Source: Cyanobium sp. NIES-981 (lineage in GTDB: Bacteria; Cyanobacteriota; Cyanobacteriia; PCC-6307; Cyanobiaceae). Taken from it: a stretch of DNA of 57,845 nucleotides. Below are positions 16,365-25,680 of this stretch, piece after piece (within the stretch, counting starts at the first letter, position 1; each line of letters opens with the position of its first letter). The translations under genes were made by a program, and so were the position numbers. The notes beneath the pieces were generated by a model, which saw only the letters and a program-made list of their open reading frames with translations, was not told where the DNA came from and made no database searches. Location of the stretch: assembly GCA_945901765.1 (NCBI GenBank), contig CAMDLO010000006.1, forward strand, positions 1 to 57,845, given 5' to 3'.

Positions 16365-16741
16365 CGGGCTGGCGACATTCTCCTTTGAGTCTGCCAGCCC
16401 AGATCCGTCTCGGCGGACTTTGAAGGGGTGGGGGATGTGATGAGGTATGGTTGTCAGCTGTGCTTGGAACCTGTGCCCGTCCGCTAGCCGGGCCTCCAGT
16501 GTCCAAACCACGGATCACCAGTGGTGGTGGTCCCCTCCGGCCCAGGGAAACTGCCCGAACGCGCCGCCCGGCTTCAGAGTCCGCGGTCCGGTTCCCGTAA
16601 GTCCCAGCCAACGCTGATCCGGATTCAGATCCGCTGCGCTAGCGCCTTCACAGGCTTCAGCCAGGTTTCCCACTTCTGCATCAGCAACGTCGGCCCGACG
16701 AACGTCGGGTCGATGGTCCAGCTGGCGTTGTTCCCCTTCCT
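16365..16741. other. 377-bp intergenic leader between ndhN and rplC
   Basis: No gene is visible here. It must hold the divergent promoters of ndhN and of the ribosomal cluster plus a long rplC leader. Visible structure includes a 10-bp palindrome GCGCTAGCGC (16636-16645) and a hairpin CCCGAC-GAAC-GTCGGG (16694-16709) close to the rplC start. Confidence 0.7.
16446..16451 (+). promoter_or_regulatory. Candidate -10 element for the ribosomal protein cluster
   Basis: TATGGT lies in an AT-richer patch about 290 bp upstream of rplC. TTGAAG occurs 20 bp further upstream, a longer spacing than ideal. If used, the rplC leader would be about 280 nt. The assignment is tentative. Confidence 0.25.
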
Positions 16742-17389
16742 ATGTCCATCGGCATTCTTGGGAAGAAACTGGGCATGTCCCAGTTCTTCGACGACGAGGG
16801 CAGGTCCATCCCGGTCACCCTGATCGAGGCGGGTCCCTGCCGCATCACCCAACTCAAATCCACCGGCACCGACGGCTACAACGCCGTTCAGCTGGGTTTC
16901 GGCGACGTGCGCGAGAAGCTCGTGAACAAGCCGGCTCAGGGTCACCTGGCCAAGTCAGGCGATCAGCTCCTGCGTCACCTGAAGGAATATCGGGTCGACA
17001 GCGTCGAGGGGCTCGAACTGGGCGGCTCCGTCACCGTCACCGCCTTTGAGGCGGGCCAGAAGGTCGATGTGAGCGGCGACACCATGGGCCGCGGTTTCGC
17101 CGGTTACCAGAAGCGACATGGCTTCAGCCGCGGTCCCATGACCCACGGCTCCAAGAACCACCGCGAACCCGGTTCCACGGGTGCCGGCACCACTCCCGGC
17201 CGGGTCTACCCCGGCAAGCGCATGGCCGGCCGCTACGGCGGCAAACAGATCACCACCCGCGGGCTGGTGATTCTGAAGGTGGATGCCGAACGCAACCTGC
17301 TTGTGGTGAAGGGTTCAGTGCCTGGAAAGCCGGGTGCTCTGCTCAACATCCGCCCGGCCAACCGGGTGGGCGCCAAGGCCGCCAACTGA
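16742..17389 (+). CDS. rplC: 50S ribosomal protein L3
   Basis: The 215-residue product begins [16 protein letters not shown], the typical bacterial L3 start, and contains the central loop motif [21 protein letters not shown] (about 119-139) that reaches the peptidyl-transferase centre. It ends in [12 protein letters not shown]. This is the first gene of the cluster, as in cyanobacteria where rpsJ sits elsewhere. No Shine-Dalgarno sequence is visible; the ATG follows a pyrimidine tract (TTCCCCTTCCT). Confidence 0.98.
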   Translation: MSIGILGKKLGMSQFFDDEGRSIPVTLIEAGPCRITQLKSTGTDGYNAVQLGFGDVREKLVNKPAQGHLAKSGDQLLRHLKEYRVDSVEGLELGGSVTVTAFEAGQKVDVSGDTMGRGFAGYQKRHGFSRGPMTHGSKNHREPGSTGAGTTPGRVYPGKRMAGRYGGKQITTRGLVILKVDAERNLLVVKGSVPGKPGALLNIRPANRVGAKAAN

Positions 17390-17400
17390 GAAGGAGACCG

Positions 17401-18036
17401 ATGGCTAACTGTGTGATTCGCGACTGGGAAGGAAAGGAAGCCGGCAAGGCAAGCCTTGATCTGAAGGTCGCCAAGGAAAGCTCTGCCACCGATCTGGTGC
17501 ACCGCGCCGTGGTGAGGCAGCTGGCACATGCCCGTCAGGGCACTGCCAGCACCCTCACCAGGGCGGAAGTGGCCGGCGGTGGTCGCAAGCCCTACAAGCA
17601 GAAGGGGACGGGGCGGGCTCGTCAGGGCTCCATCCGCACCCCTCTGCGTCCCGGTGGTGGTGTGGTGTTCGGGCCCAAGCCCCGCTCCTACAACCTGGCG
17701 ATGAACCGCAAGGAACGCCGCCTCGCCCTCCGGACTGCGCTGATGAGCCGCATCGACGATCTGATCGTGGTGCAAGGCTTCGGCAACGGGCTCGACACCC
17801 CGAAAACCCGTGAAATCGTGGCTGGCCTGAGCCGCCTCGGCATCACCGATGGCACGAAGGTGCTGGTCGTGCTCAACAACCCCAGTGAGGTGGTTCGCCG
17901 CTCGGTGCGCAACCTCGAGAAGGTCAAGCTGATCGCCGCTGATCAGCTCAATGTGTTTGATCTGCTCAACTCCAAGAAATTGGTTGTGAGCGATGAGGCA
18001 CTCGCGAAGATTCAGGAGGTCTACGGCGATGGCTGA
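17401..18036 (+). CDS. rplD: 50S ribosomal protein L4
   Basis: The 211-residue L4 has the conserved [19 protein letters not shown] extended loop (about 60-78) that lines the exit tunnel, followed by [13 protein letters not shown]. It starts 11 bp after rplC with a good AAGGAG site. In Escherichia coli L4 autoregulates its operon; nothing here shows whether this applies. The 3' end overlaps the rplW start by 8 bp. Confidence 0.98.
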   Translation: MANCVIRDWEGKEAGKASLDLKVAKESSATDLVHRAVVRQLAHARQGTASTLTRAEVAGGGRKPYKQKGTGRARQGSIRTPLRPGGGVVFGPKPRSYNLAMNRKERRLALRTALMSRIDDLIVVQGFGNGLDTPKTREIVAGLSRLGITDGTKVLVVLNNPSEVVRRSVRNLEKVKLIAADQLNVFDLLNSKKLVVSDEALAKIQEVYGDG

Positions 18037-18331
18037 ACGTTTTGCAGGGCGGCTCGCGGATGTGATCCGCCGACCGCTGATCACCGAAAAGGCCACCCGC
18101 GCCCTTGAACTGAACCAGTACACCTTCGAAGTCGACCATCGGGCTGCCAAGCCCGACATCAAGGCGGCCGTGGAATCCCTCTTTGACGTGAAGGTGGTGG
18201 GCATCAGCACGATGAATCCACCCCGGCGTACCCGCCGCGTCGGCCGGTTCGCCGGCAAGCGGGCCCAGGTGAAAAAAGCCGTGGTGCGCCTCGCCGAAGG
18301 CAACGCCATCCAGCTGTTCCCAGAGTCCTGA
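18029..18331 (+). CDS. rplW: 50S ribosomal protein L23
   Basis: The 100-residue L23 sits at the tunnel exit and is the docking site for trigger factor and [17 protein letters not shown] (about 14-27) and the C-terminal basic loop [16 protein letters not shown] are typical. The ATG at 18029 lies inside the rplD tail behind an AGGAGG site, so the two genes are translationally coupled; the longer in-frame reading upstream is rplD sequence in another frame. Confidence 0.97.
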   Translation: MAERFAGRLADVIRRPLITEKATRALELNQYTFEVDHRAAKPDIKAAVESLFDVKVVGISTMNPPRRTRRVGRFAGKRAQVKKAVVRLAEGNAIQLFPES

Positions 18332-18345
18332 GGGGTTAACAACAC

Positions 18346-19209
18346 ATGGCAATCCGTAACTACCGTCCGATCACCCCCGGTACCCGAACCCGCGTCGCTA
18401 CAGACTTCGCTGAAGTCACTGGCCGCGGGCGGGAACGTGGCCTGGTGGTCGCCAAACACCGACGCAAGGGCCGCAACAACCGCGGCGTGATCACCTGCCG
18501 CCACCGTGGCGGTGGTCACAAACGCCTCTACCGCATCGTCGATTTCCGCCGCGACAAGCACGGCGTGTCGGCCAAGGTGGCTGCGATCCACTACGACCCA
18601 CACCGCAACGCCCGTCTGGCGCTGCTCTTCTACGCCGATGGCGAGAAGCGCTACATCCTTGCCCCTGCCGGGATTCAGATCGGCCAGTCGGTTGTTTCAG
18701 GTCCCGACTCTCCGATTGAGACCGGCAACGCCATGCCGCTCTCCGCAATCCCGCTCGGTTCCAACGTCCACAACGTTGAGCTCTATGCCGGCCGCGGCGG
18801 CCAGATGGTGCGCACAGCCGGAGCCAGCGCGCAGGTGATGGCCAAGGAGGGTGACTATGTCGCTCTGAAACTTCCCTCCACCGAAGTGCGGCTGGTGCGT
18901 CGCGAGTGCTACGCCACCCTCGGTGAAGTGGGCAACTCCGAGGTGCGCAACACCAGCCTCGGCAAGGCCGGTCGCAAGCGTTGGCTTGGTCGCCGCCCCG
19001 AGGTGCGCGGCTCGGTGATGAACCCCTGCGACCACCCGCACGGTGGCGGAGAGGGCCGCGCTCCGATCGGCCGGTCAGGGCCTGTCACCCCCTGGGGCAA
19101 ACCTGCCCTGGGCCTGAAAACCCGCAAGCGGAACAAGCCCAGCAATCGGTTTGTGCTCCGGAAACGTCGCCGCACCTCCAAGCGGAGCCGTGGCGGACGC
19201 GATTCCTGA
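18346..19209 (+). CDS. rplB: 50S ribosomal protein L2
   Basis: The 287-residue L2 starts [14 protein letters not shown] and contains [21 protein letters not shown] and the peptidyl-transferase segment [33 protein letters not shown], with the conserved His. The end is the usual basic tail. Its TGA stop overlaps the ATG of a nine-codon reading frame that precedes rpsS. Confidence 0.98.
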   Translation: MAIRNYRPITPGTRTRVATDFAEVTGRGRERGLVVAKHRRKGRNNRGVITCRHRGGGHKRLYRIVDFRRDKHGVSAKVAAIHYDPHRNARLALLFYADGEKRYILAPAGIQIGQSVVSGPDSPIETGNAMPLSAIPLGSNVHNVELYAGRGGQMVRTAGASAQVMAKEGDYVALKLPSTEVRLVRRECYATLGEVGNSEVRNTSLGKAGRKRWLGRRPEVRGSVMNPCDHPHGGGEGRAPIGRSGPVTPWGKPALGLKTRKRNKPSNRFVLRKRRRTSKRSRGGRDS

Positions 19210-19244
19210 TGAACCACACCGCTTTGCTCGCCGCTTAAACCGCT

Positions 19245-19520
19245 ATGGGACGCTCACTCAAAAAAGGTCCGTTTGTTGCCGACAGCCTGCTGCGCAAGGT
19301 TGAAAAGCAGAACGCCGACGACGACAAATCCGTGATCAAGACCTGGTCACGCGCATCCACCATCCTGCCGATGATGATCGGTCACACAATTGCCGTTCAC
19401 AACGGCAAATCACACGTTCCGGTCTACGTGACCGAACAGATGGTGGGTCACAAGCTCGGGGAATTCGCCCCGACCCGCACCTTCAAGGGCCACATCAAGG
19501 ATAAGAAAGGAGGCCGCTGA
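19245..19520 (+). CDS. rpsS: 30S ribosomal protein S19
   Basis: The 91-residue S19 of the small-subunit head begins [19 protein letters not shown] and contains [23 protein letters not shown] and [16 protein letters not shown], all family hallmarks. Its 3' end carries the AGGAGG ribosome-binding site for rplV. Confidence 0.98.
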   Translation: MGRSLKKGPFVADSLLRKVEKQNADDDKSVIKTWSRASTILPMMIGHTIAVHNGKSHVPVYVTEQMVGHKLGEFAPTRTFKGHIKDKKGGR

Positions 19521-19524
19521 AATC

Positions 19525-19878
19525 ATGGCTAACGCATCTGCCAATCAGGCCCTTGCTCACGGGCGCTACATCCGAGGCTCAGCTTCCAAGGTGCGCCGGG
19601 TGCTCGATCAGATCCGCGGCCGCAGCTATCGCGACGCCCTGATCATGCTCGAGTTCATGCCTTACCGGTCCACTGGTCCGATCACCAAGGTGCTGCGCAG
19701 CGCCGTGGCGAACGCCGAGCACAATCTCGGACTGGATCCGGCCACCCTGGTGATCAGCCAGGCCTCGGCCGACATGGGTCCGGTGATGAAGCGCTTCAGG
19801 CCTCGCGCCCAGGGTCGCGCCTACGCGATCCAGAAAAAAACCTGCCACATCAGCATTGCTGTGGCTCCTGCCCCCTGA
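19525..19878 (+). CDS. rplV: 50S ribosomal protein L22
   Basis: The 117-residue L22 contains [18 protein letters not shown] (about 23-40) and the hairpin tip region [19 protein letters not shown] that forms part of the exit-tunnel constriction. It starts 4 bp after rpsS, with the Shine-Dalgarno site inside rpsS. Confidence 0.98.
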   Translation: MANASANQALAHGRYIRGSASKVRRVLDQIRGRSYRDALIMLEFMPYRSTGPITKVLRSAVANAEHNLGLDPATLVISQASADMGPVMKRFRPRAQGRAYAIQKKTCHISIAVAPAP

Positions 19879-19897
19879 CCCTCGAGGACACCGACCG

Positions 19898-20626
19898 ATG
19901 GGACACAAGATCCATCCAACCGGACTGCGCCTGGGGATCACCCAGGAGCACCGGTCCCGCTGGTATGCCCCCAGCAAGACCTACCCAACCCTCCTTCAGG
20001 AGGATGAGCGGATCCGCAAGTTCATCCACAAGAAATACGGCGCTGCCGGTATTTCTGATGTGCTGATCGCCCGCAAGGCCGACCAGCTTGAGGTGGAATT
20101 GAAAACCGCCCGCCCTGGCGTCCTCGTCGGCCGCCAAGGGAGCGGCATCGAGGAACTGCGCACCGGAATCCAGACCACCCTCGGCGATGCCAACCGTCAG
20201 GTGCGCATCAACGTGGTGGAAGTGGAGCGGGTTGATGCCGACGCCTTCCTGCTGGCCGAATACATCGCCCAGCAGCTGGAGAAGCGCGTTGCCTTCCGCC
20301 GCGTGATCCGCATGGCCGTGCAGCGGGCCCAGCGGGCCGGCGTGCTCGGACTCAAGATCCAGGTGAGCGGTCGCCTCAATGGCGCCGAGATCGCCCGGAC
20401 TGAGTGGACCCGCGAAGGCCGTGTGCCCCTGCACACCCTCCGGGCTGACATCGACTACGCCACCAAGCTGGCGAGCACCACCTACGGGGTGCTCGGCATC
20501 AAGGTGTGGGTGTTCAAGGGCGAGGTTCTGCCAGGGCAGAAGGAACAGGTGCCCGTAGGTGCCGCGCCCCGCCGCCGGACCAGCCGGCAGCCCCAACAGT
20601 TTGAAGACCGCTCCAACCAGGAGTGA
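19898..20626 (+). CDS. rpsC: 30S ribosomal protein S3
   Basis: The 242-residue S3 starts [14 protein letters not shown], has the KH domain with [12 protein letters not shown] (a GXXG-type loop at about 79-82) and the C-terminal half with [13 protein letters not shown]. The ATG at 19898 is the conserved start; the open frame extending upstream overlaps rplV and is not coding. The C-terminal tail (about 225-242) is a short charged extension. Confidence 0.98.
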   Translation: MGHKIHPTGLRLGITQEHRSRWYAPSKTYPTLLQEDERIRKFIHKKYGAAGISDVLIARKADQLEVELKTARPGVLVGRQGSGIEELRTGIQTTLGDANRQVRINVVEVERVDADAFLLAEYIAQQLEKRVAFRRVIRMAVQRAQRAGVLGLKIQVSGRLNGAEIARTEWTREGRVPLHTLRADIDYATKLASTTYGVLGIKVWVFKGEVLPGQKEQVPVGAAPRRRTSRQPQQFEDRSNQE

Positions 20627-20642
20627 TCAGGAGGCCTGAACC

Positions 20643-21125
20643 ATGCTGAGTCCAAGACGCGTCAAATTCCGCAAACAGCAACGCGGCCGCATGCGCGGCG
20701 TTGCAACCCGCGGCAACACCATCGCCTTCGGTGAGTTTGCTCTGCAAGCCCAGGAATGCGGCTGGATCACCTCGCGCCAGATCGAGGCCAGTCGTCGCGC
20801 GATGACCCGCTACGTCAAGCGGGGCGGCAAGATCTGGATCCGGATTTTTCCGGATAAGCCTGTCACCATGCGTCCCGCCGAAACCCGGATGGGTTCCGGT
20901 AAGGGCAACCCGGAATTCTGGGTGGCGGTGATCAAGCCTGGCCGGATTCTGTTCGAGATGGGAGGACCCGACATCACTCCCGAGATCGCCAGAGAGGCCA
21001 TGCGCCTGGCGCAGTACAAGCTGCCAGTGAAGACCAAGTTCCTGACCCTTGAGGACCAGGAACCTGCTCCCGCCGCTGAAGCCGAAAGCAATCAGGCCGT
21101 CATGGCCACAACCGTGGAGTCCTGA
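20643..21125 (+). CDS. rplP: 50S ribosomal protein L16
   Basis: The 160-residue L16 begins [17 protein letters not shown] and carries [22 protein letters not shown] and [19 protein letters not shown]. It helps position the A-site tRNA. It is about 24 residues longer than most L16 proteins because of an acidic, Ala/Glu-rich tail ([12 protein letters not shown]). A strong AGGAGG precedes the start. Confidence 0.97.
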   Translation: MLSPRRVKFRKQQRGRMRGVATRGNTIAFGEFALQAQECGWITSRQIEASRRAMTRYVKRGGKIWIRIFPDKPVTMRPAETRMGSGKGNPEFWVAVIKPGRILFEMGGPDITPEIAREAMRLAQYKLPVKTKFLTLEDQEPAPAAEAESNQAVMATTVES

Positions 21126-21127
21126 CC

Positions 21128-21349
21128 ATGGCCCTTCCTTCCATCAGCGATGTGCGCAGTCTCGCCGACAGCGAGATCAGCACCCAGATCGACGCCACCC
21201 GGCGCGAACTGTTCGAGCTCCGCTTCCAGCAGGCGACCCGCCGCCTGGAACAGTCCCATCGTTTCAAGCAGGCCCGCACCAAGCTGGCTCACCTGTTGAC
21301 GGTGCAGAGCGAGCGTGAGCGCGCCTCCACGGCAACCCCAGCCTCCTGA
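21128..21349 (+). CDS. rpmC: 50S ribosomal protein L29
   Basis: The 73-residue L29 shows the two-helix pattern with [25 protein letters not shown], the family signature. It begins 2 bp after the rplP stop, implying coupled translation. Confidence 0.95.
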   Translation: MALPSISDVRSLADSEISTQIDATRRELFELRFQQATRRLEQSHRFKQARTKLAHLLTVQSERERASTATPAS

Positions 21350-21363
21350 CCCCCCTCAATCCC

Positions 21364-21615
21364 ATGGCAACCAAGGAACGGGTCGGCACCGTCGTCAGCG
21401 ACAAGATGGATAAAACGGTGGTGGTGGCGGTGGAAAACCGCTTCCCCCATCCCATCTACAAGAAGACGGTCAGCCGCACCAAGCGCTACAAGGCGCACGA
21501 CGAAACCAACAGCTGCAAGGTGGGCGACCAAGTTCGCATCACCGAAACCAGGCCCCTGAGCCGTACCAAGCGCTGGACCGTGGCCGAGGTGCTCACCAGC
21601 ACCGTCGCCAACTGA
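21364..21615 (+). CDS. rpsQ: 30S ribosomal protein S17
   Basis: The 83-residue S17, an early 16S rRNA binder, begins [21 protein letters not shown], with [19 protein letters not shown] near the end, as expected for the OB-fold protein. Spacing to rpmC is 14 bp. Confidence 0.97.
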   Translation: MATKERVGTVVSDKMDKTVVVAVENRFPHPIYKKTVSRTKRYKAHDETNSCKVGDQVRITETRPLSRTKRWTVAEVLTSTVAN

Positions 21616-21628
21616 GGAGGACAAACCG

Positions 21629-21994
21629 ATGATTCAACAGGAAACCTTCCTCAACGTCGCTGACAACAGTGGCGCCAAGCGCATTCAGTGCATTCGTGTG
21701 CTGGGAACCAACAGGCGTTATGCCCACGTTGGTGATGTGATCGTGGCAGCCGTCAAGGACGCCATGCCCAATATGGGCGTTAAAAAGTCGGACGTCGTCA
21801 AGGCCGTTGTGGTTCGAACCAAAGCCACACTGCGCCGGGAAACCGGGAATGCCATCCGCTTCGACGACAACGCTGCCGTGATTCTCGGCAACGACAACAA
21901 TCCCAAGGGAACGCGGGTGTTTGGTCCTGTTGCCCGCGAGTTGCGGGAGCGCAACTTCACCAAGATCGTGTCCCTCGCTCCGGAGGTGATCTGA
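21629..21994 (+). CDS. rplN: 50S ribosomal protein L14
   Basis: The 121-residue L14 begins [19 protein letters not shown] and includes the NVHP-like family block [37 protein letters not shown] and [18 protein letters not shown] site precedes the ATG. The rplX ATG lies directly after its stop. Confidence 0.98.
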   Translation: MIQQETFLNVADNSGAKRIQCIRVLGTNRRYAHVGDVIVAAVKDAMPNMGVKKSDVVKAVVVRTKATLRRETGNAIRFDDNAAVILGNDNNPKGTRVFGPVARELRERNFTKIVSLAPEVI

Positions 21995-21995
21995 A

Positions 21996-22352
21996 ATGGC
22001 CACTGCAACCCCAAAAGCCAAGGTTGCTGTGCGCACCAAGATGCGCATTCGCAAAGGAGACACCGTCCAGGTCATCACCGGCAAGGACCGTGGCAAGACG
22101 GGCGAGGTGCTCCGCACTCTCCCCTATGAGAATCGCGTGATCGTGCAAGGGATCAACCTGCGCACCCGTCACGTGAAACCCACTCAGGAAGGTGAGAGTG
22201 GCCGAATCGTGACCGAAGAGGCTTCCATTCACGCCTCTAACGTGATGATTTACTCCACCACCCAAAAAGTGGCGAGCCGCGTTGAGATTGTCGTCGACAA
22301 AGACGGCACCAAGAAACGGCGCCTCAAGAAGACCGGTGAAGTGCTTGATTGA
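21996..22352 (+). CDS. rplX: 50S ribosomal protein L24
   Basis: The 118-residue L24 has the KOW motif around [21 protein letters not shown] (about 20-40) and the conserved [20 protein letters not shown]. It initiates large-subunit assembly in bacteria. It is followed by an unusually large 168-bp gap before rplE. Confidence 0.97.
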   Translation: MATATPKAKVAVRTKMRIRKGDTVQVITGKDRGKTGEVLRTLPYENRVIVQGINLRTRHVKPTQEGESGRIVTEEASIHASNVMIYSTTQKVASRVEIVVDKDGTKKRRLKKTGEVLD

Positions 22353-22383
22353 TGTTCTGGAACAATCATGTTCCTTCCGAACA
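22353..22383. other. Two consecutive TGTTC/GAACA inverted repeats
   Basis: Directly after the rplX stop there is TGTTC-TG-GAACA (22353-22364) and then TGTTC-CTTCC-GAACA (22369-22383). They could form two short hairpins, or pair alternatively, at the start of the rplX-rplE gap. No T-run follows. Confidence 0.5.
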
Positions 22384-22520
22384 TCCGTCTGAGCCTTCAA
22401 CGCCTGTCTGAGGCAATCCCACTCCACTGAACCACTTCACTGACCGTTCCCCGGCAGTCGACCAACCCTGTTCCTGTCCGCCTTCTGACCCAGACCAGAA
22501 GCGCACTCCCCTCCCCCGTC

Positions 22521-23060
22521 ATGTCACTCAAACAGCGCTACAGGGAGACGATCCAGCCCAAGCTGCTTAAGGATCTGAACCTCTCCAACGTCCACGAAGT
22601 CCCCAAGGTGGTGAAAGTCACCGTCAACAGGGGCCTCGGCGAAGCCGCGCAGAACGCCAAGGCGCTCGAAGCCTCCATCGTGGAGCTGGCCACCATCACC
22701 GGTCAGAAGGTGGTGGTGACCCGCGCCAAGAAGGCCATCGCCGGCTTCAAGATCCGCCAGGGAATGCCGATCGGCGTGGCCGTCACCCTGCGGGGTGAAC
22801 GGATGTATGCCTTCCTGGAGCGCCTGATCCACCTGGCTCTGCCTCGGATCCGCGACTTCCGCGGCGTAAGCCCCAAGAGTTTTGACGGCCGGGGGAACTA
22901 CACCCTGGGGATTCGCGAACAGATCATCTTCCCGGAGATCTCCTTCGACAAGATCGATGCGATCCGTGGCATGGATGTCACGATCGTCACCACCGCCCGT
23001 AACGATGAAGAGGGCCGGGCCCTCCTCCGCGAGATGGGAATGCCGTTCCGCAGCAACTGA
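22521..23060 (+). CDS. rplE: 50S ribosomal protein L5
   Basis: The 179-residue L5 of the 5S rRNA particle contains [39 protein letters not shown] and [21 protein letters not shown], all family hallmarks. The ATG at 22521 is preceded by a pyrimidine-rich tract and no Shine-Dalgarno. rpsN (S14), which follows rplE in many bacteria, is absent here. Confidence 0.98.
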   Translation: MSLKQRYRETIQPKLLKDLNLSNVHEVPKVVKVTVNRGLGEAAQNAKALEASIVELATITGQKVVVTRAKKAIAGFKIRQGMPIGVAVTLRGERMYAFLERLIHLALPRIRDFRGVSPKSFDGRGNYTLGIREQIIFPEISFDKIDAIRGMDVTIVTTARNDEEGRALLREMGMPFRSN

Positions 23061-23079
23061 GCCCTCTTCGGACCTGACC

Positions 23080-23481
23080 ATGGCTAACCACGACCCGATT
23101 TCCGACATGCTCACCCGCATTCGTAATGCGAGTGAAAAACGTCACGAGAACACCAAAATCCCCGCCTCTCGCCTGCTGCGCAGCATCGCCGATGTTCTGC
23201 AACAGGAAGGCTTCATCGCCGGCATCAGCGAAGAGGGCGACGGCATAACCAAGCAGCTTGTGCTGGAGCTGAAGTACAGCGGCAAACACCGGCTGCCGAC
23301 CATCCGCTCTGTGCAACGGGTCAGCAAGCCCGGTCTGCGCATCTACAAGAACACCCGTCAGCTGCCCAAAGTGCTGGGTGGTCTCGGAGTCGCCATCATT
23401 TCCACCTCCAAAGGTGTGATGAGTGACCGCGACGCCCGCAAGCAGGGTGTCGGCGGCGAAGTGCTCTGCTACGTCTACTGA
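23080..23481 (+). CDS. rpsH: 30S ribosomal protein S8
   Basis: The 133-residue S8 starts [17 protein letters not shown] and ends with the conserved [26 protein letters not shown]. It binds the central domain of 16S rRNA. The ATG at 23080 is preferred; the open frame upstream of it is antisense or shadow sequence over rplE. Confidence 0.98.
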   Translation: MANHDPISDMLTRIRNASEKRHENTKIPASRLLRSIADVLQQEGFIAGISEEGDGITKQLVLELKYSGKHRLPTIRSVQRVSKPGLRIYKNTRQLPKVLGGLGVAIISTSKGVMSDRDARKQGVGGEVLCYVY

Positions 23482-23497
23482 ACAGGGAGATCGTTTC

Positions 23498-24037
23498 ATG
23501 TCACGTATCGGTAAGGCCCCCATCCCCGTCCCAGGCGGCGTCACAGTGACCCTTCAGGGTCTGGACGTCACCGTGAAAGGGCCCAAGGGCCAACTCAATC
23601 GCACCCTTCCGGAAGGGGTCGCCATTGCCCAGGAGGGCGGCAACCTGCTGGTCAGTCCCGCTGATGGCAGCCGCCGCTCCCGCGAGCGCCACGGCCTCTG
23701 CCGCACTCTGGTGGCCAACATGGTCGAGGGCGTCAGCCAGGGCTTCACGCGCAAGCTTGAGATCGTCGGGGTGGGTTACCGCGCCGCCGTTCAGGGCAAA
23801 AAACTCGTGGTGAGCGCCGGCTACAGCCATCAGGTCGAGATGCTGCCCCCGGACGGCGTCACGTTCGCCGTGGAGAACAACACCACCGTGCTGGTCTCCG
23901 GCCCCAACAAGGAGCTGGTGGGCAATGAGGCCGCCAAGGTCCGCGCCATTCGCCCGCCTGAGCCCTACAAGGGCAAGGGCATCAAATACGAGGGTGAGCG
24001 CATCCTGCGCAAGGCCGGTAAGACCGGCAAGAAATGA
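23498..24037 (+). CDS. rplF: 50S ribosomal protein L6
   Basis: The 179-residue L6 begins [15 protein letters not shown] and ends near [26 protein letters not shown], the standard C-terminal rRNA-binding block. Two copies of the L6 fold repeat are visible, around [11 protein letters not shown] and [10 protein letters not shown]. The ATG at 23498 lies 16 bp after rpsH. Confidence 0.98.
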   Translation: MSRIGKAPIPVPGGVTVTLQGLDVTVKGPKGQLNRTLPEGVAIAQEGGNLLVSPADGSRRSRERHGLCRTLVANMVEGVSQGFTRKLEIVGVGYRAAVQGKKLVVSAGYSHQVEMLPPDGVTFAVENNTTVLVSGPNKELVGNEAAKVRAIRPPEPYKGKGIKYEGERILRKAGKTGKK

Positions 24038-24069
24038 GGTCTGCTCAAGCGCCGTTACCCTGAATACCC

Positions 24070-24435
24070 ATGTCTTCCATCTCTCGCAAACAGCAGACCC
24101 AGAAGCGCCACCGCCGTCTGCGCCGCCATCTCAGTGGCACCTCGGAACGTCCGCGCCTGGCGGTGTTCCGCTCCAACAACCACATTTACGCCCAGGTGAT
24201 CGACGACGCGGCCCAGAGCACTCTCTGCTCGGCCTCCACCGTCGACAAGGAGCTCCGCTCCACCACGGCCACCGGTGGCACCTGCGATGCCTCTGTGGCC
24301 GTAGGTCAGCTTGTTGCCAAGCGCGCCCTCGCCAAGGGCATTTCCCAGGTGGTCTTCGATCGCGGCGGCAACCTGTACCACGGCCGGGTCAAGGCCCTGG
24401 CTGACGCCGCCCGGGAAGCGGGCCTTCAGTTCTGA
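24070..24435 (+). CDS. rplR: 50S ribosomal protein L18
   Basis: The 121-residue L18 binds 5S rRNA. It has a basic N-terminus ([17 protein letters not shown]), then [20 protein letters not shown] and the C-terminal [24 protein letters not shown], all typical. Confidence 0.97.
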   Translation: MSSISRKQQTQKRHRRLRRHLSGTSERPRLAVFRSNNHIYAQVIDDAAQSTLCSASTVDKELRSTTATGGTCDASVAVGQLVAKRALAKGISQVVFDRGGNLYHGRVKALADAAREAGLQF

Positions 24436-24449
24436 TCCCTGCTCTCACC

Positions 24450-25100
24450 ATGACCGAAACCAACGACCAGATCCAGACAAACGACATTCCCGGCGCTGCG
24501 GACGTGCCTGCAGCTGCAGACGGCCAGCAGGATCGCCGCGGTGGCGGCCGGGGTGGCGAACGCCGCGGTGACCGCCGCGGCGGTGGCCGGGGTGATCGCC
24601 GCGGCGGCCAGGAGCGGGACTCCGAATGGCAGGAACGGGTGGTTCAGATCCGCCGCGTCTCCAAAACCGTGAAAGGCGGCAAGAAGATGAGCTTCCGCGC
24701 CATCGTTGTCGTGGGCAACGAAAAAGGCCAGGTGGGCGTGGGTGTCGGCAAGGCCGGCGATGTGATCGGCGCCGTCCGCAAGGGCGTGGCCGATGGCAAG
24801 AAGCACCTGGTGAAGGTGCCCCTGACCCGTCACAACTCCATCCCCACCCTCAGCAATGGCCGCGACGGCGCCGCCAGCGTGCTGATTCGTCCCGCCGCAC
24901 CGGGCACCGGGGTGATTGCCGGCGGATCGATCCGCACGGTGCTTGAGCTGGCAGGCATCAAGAACGTGCTCGCCAAACGACTCGGCTCAAAGACGCCCCT
25001 CAACAACGCCCGGGCCGCCATGGAAGCGCTGGCTGCCCTGCGCACCCACAAGGAGACCGCCAAGGAGCGGGGCATCTCCCTTGAGCAGATCTACTCCTGA
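24450..25100 (+). CDS. rpsE: 30S ribosomal protein S5 with RGG-rich N-terminus
   Basis: The 216-residue S5 has the conserved core from about residue 58 ([20 protein letters not shown]), with [17 protein letters not shown] and [16 protein letters not shown]. Residues 1-57 form an extension: an acidic first part, then a run of RGG-type repeats (about 27-53, with [12 protein letters not shown] and similar). Such Arg/Gly tracts bind RNA in other proteins; the role here is unknown. rpmD (L30), which often follows rpsE elsewhere, is absent. Confidence 0.97.
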   Translation: MTETNDQIQTNDIPGAADVPAAADGQQDRRGGGRGGERRGDRRGGGRGDRRGGQERDSEWQERVVQIRRVSKTVKGGKKMSFRAIVVVGNEKGQVGVGVGKAGDVIGAVRKGVADGKKHLVKVPLTRHNSIPTLSNGRDGAASVLIRPAAPGTGVIAGGSIRTVLELAGIKNVLAKRLGSKTPLNNARAAMEALAALRTHKETAKERGISLEQIYS

Positions 25101-25109
25101 GGCCTCGCC

Positions 25110-25559
25110 ATGAGCATGAATCTCCAGTCTCTGAAAGCCAACCCCGGCGCCCGCCGCCGCAAACTGCGCAAAGGTCGCGGCATCGCTGCCGGCCAGGGCG
25201 CCAGTTGCGGTTTCGGCATGCGCGGTCAGAAGTCGCGCTCCGGCCGCCCCACCCGGCCCGGGTTTGAGGGCGGCCAGATGCCCCTTTACCGGCGCATCCC
25301 CAAGCTCAAACACTTCGAGTTGGTCAGCCGCCGTGAATTCACGGTGATCAACGTGGCCCGCCTGGCCGACTGCAAGGCAGGCAGCACAGTCAGCCTTGAC
25401 AGCCTGATCAAGGACGGGATCGTCACCAACCAGAAGCACCCTCTCAAGATCCTGGGCAACGGTGAACTGTCGGTGAAGCTCACCGTGCAGGCAGCGGCCT
25501 TCACAGCCTCGGCCCGCGCCAAGATCGAGGCCGCAGGCGGCAGCTGCGAGATCGTCTGA
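25110..25559 (+). CDS. rplO: 50S ribosomal protein L15
   Basis: The 149-residue L15 has [18 protein letters not shown], then [30 protein letters not shown], the conserved extended N-terminal region, followed by the globular domain with a GELSVKLTV-type motif. It ends just before a T-tailed hairpin that separates it from secY. Confidence 0.98.
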   Translation: MSMNLQSLKANPGARRRKLRKGRGIAAGQGASCGFGMRGQKSRSGRPTRPGFEGGQMPLYRRIPKLKHFELVSRREFTVINVARLADCKAGSTVSLDSLIKDGIVTNQKHPLKILGNGELSVKLTVQAAAFTASARAKIEAAGGSCEIV

Positions 25560-25594
25560 GTTGCGAACTCCCTCCCTTAGGGTCTGAGTCGTCC

Positions 25595-25622
25595 GTCCGG
25601 CCCACCGGCGGGCGACTTTTTT
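25595..25622 (+). terminator. T-tailed hairpin between rplO and secY
   Basis: GTC-cg-GCCC pairs with GGGC-GAC around the loop ACCGGC, and six T follow. It has the form of an intrinsic terminator or attenuator, 35 bp after rplO and 59 bp before secY, so it probably lowers transcription into secY and adk. Confidence 0.6.
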
Positions 25623-25680
25623 ATCGGTTGCCGGCACGGCCAGTCGCAACCGCCGTCACTCCCCATTCCCTCCAGCCACC

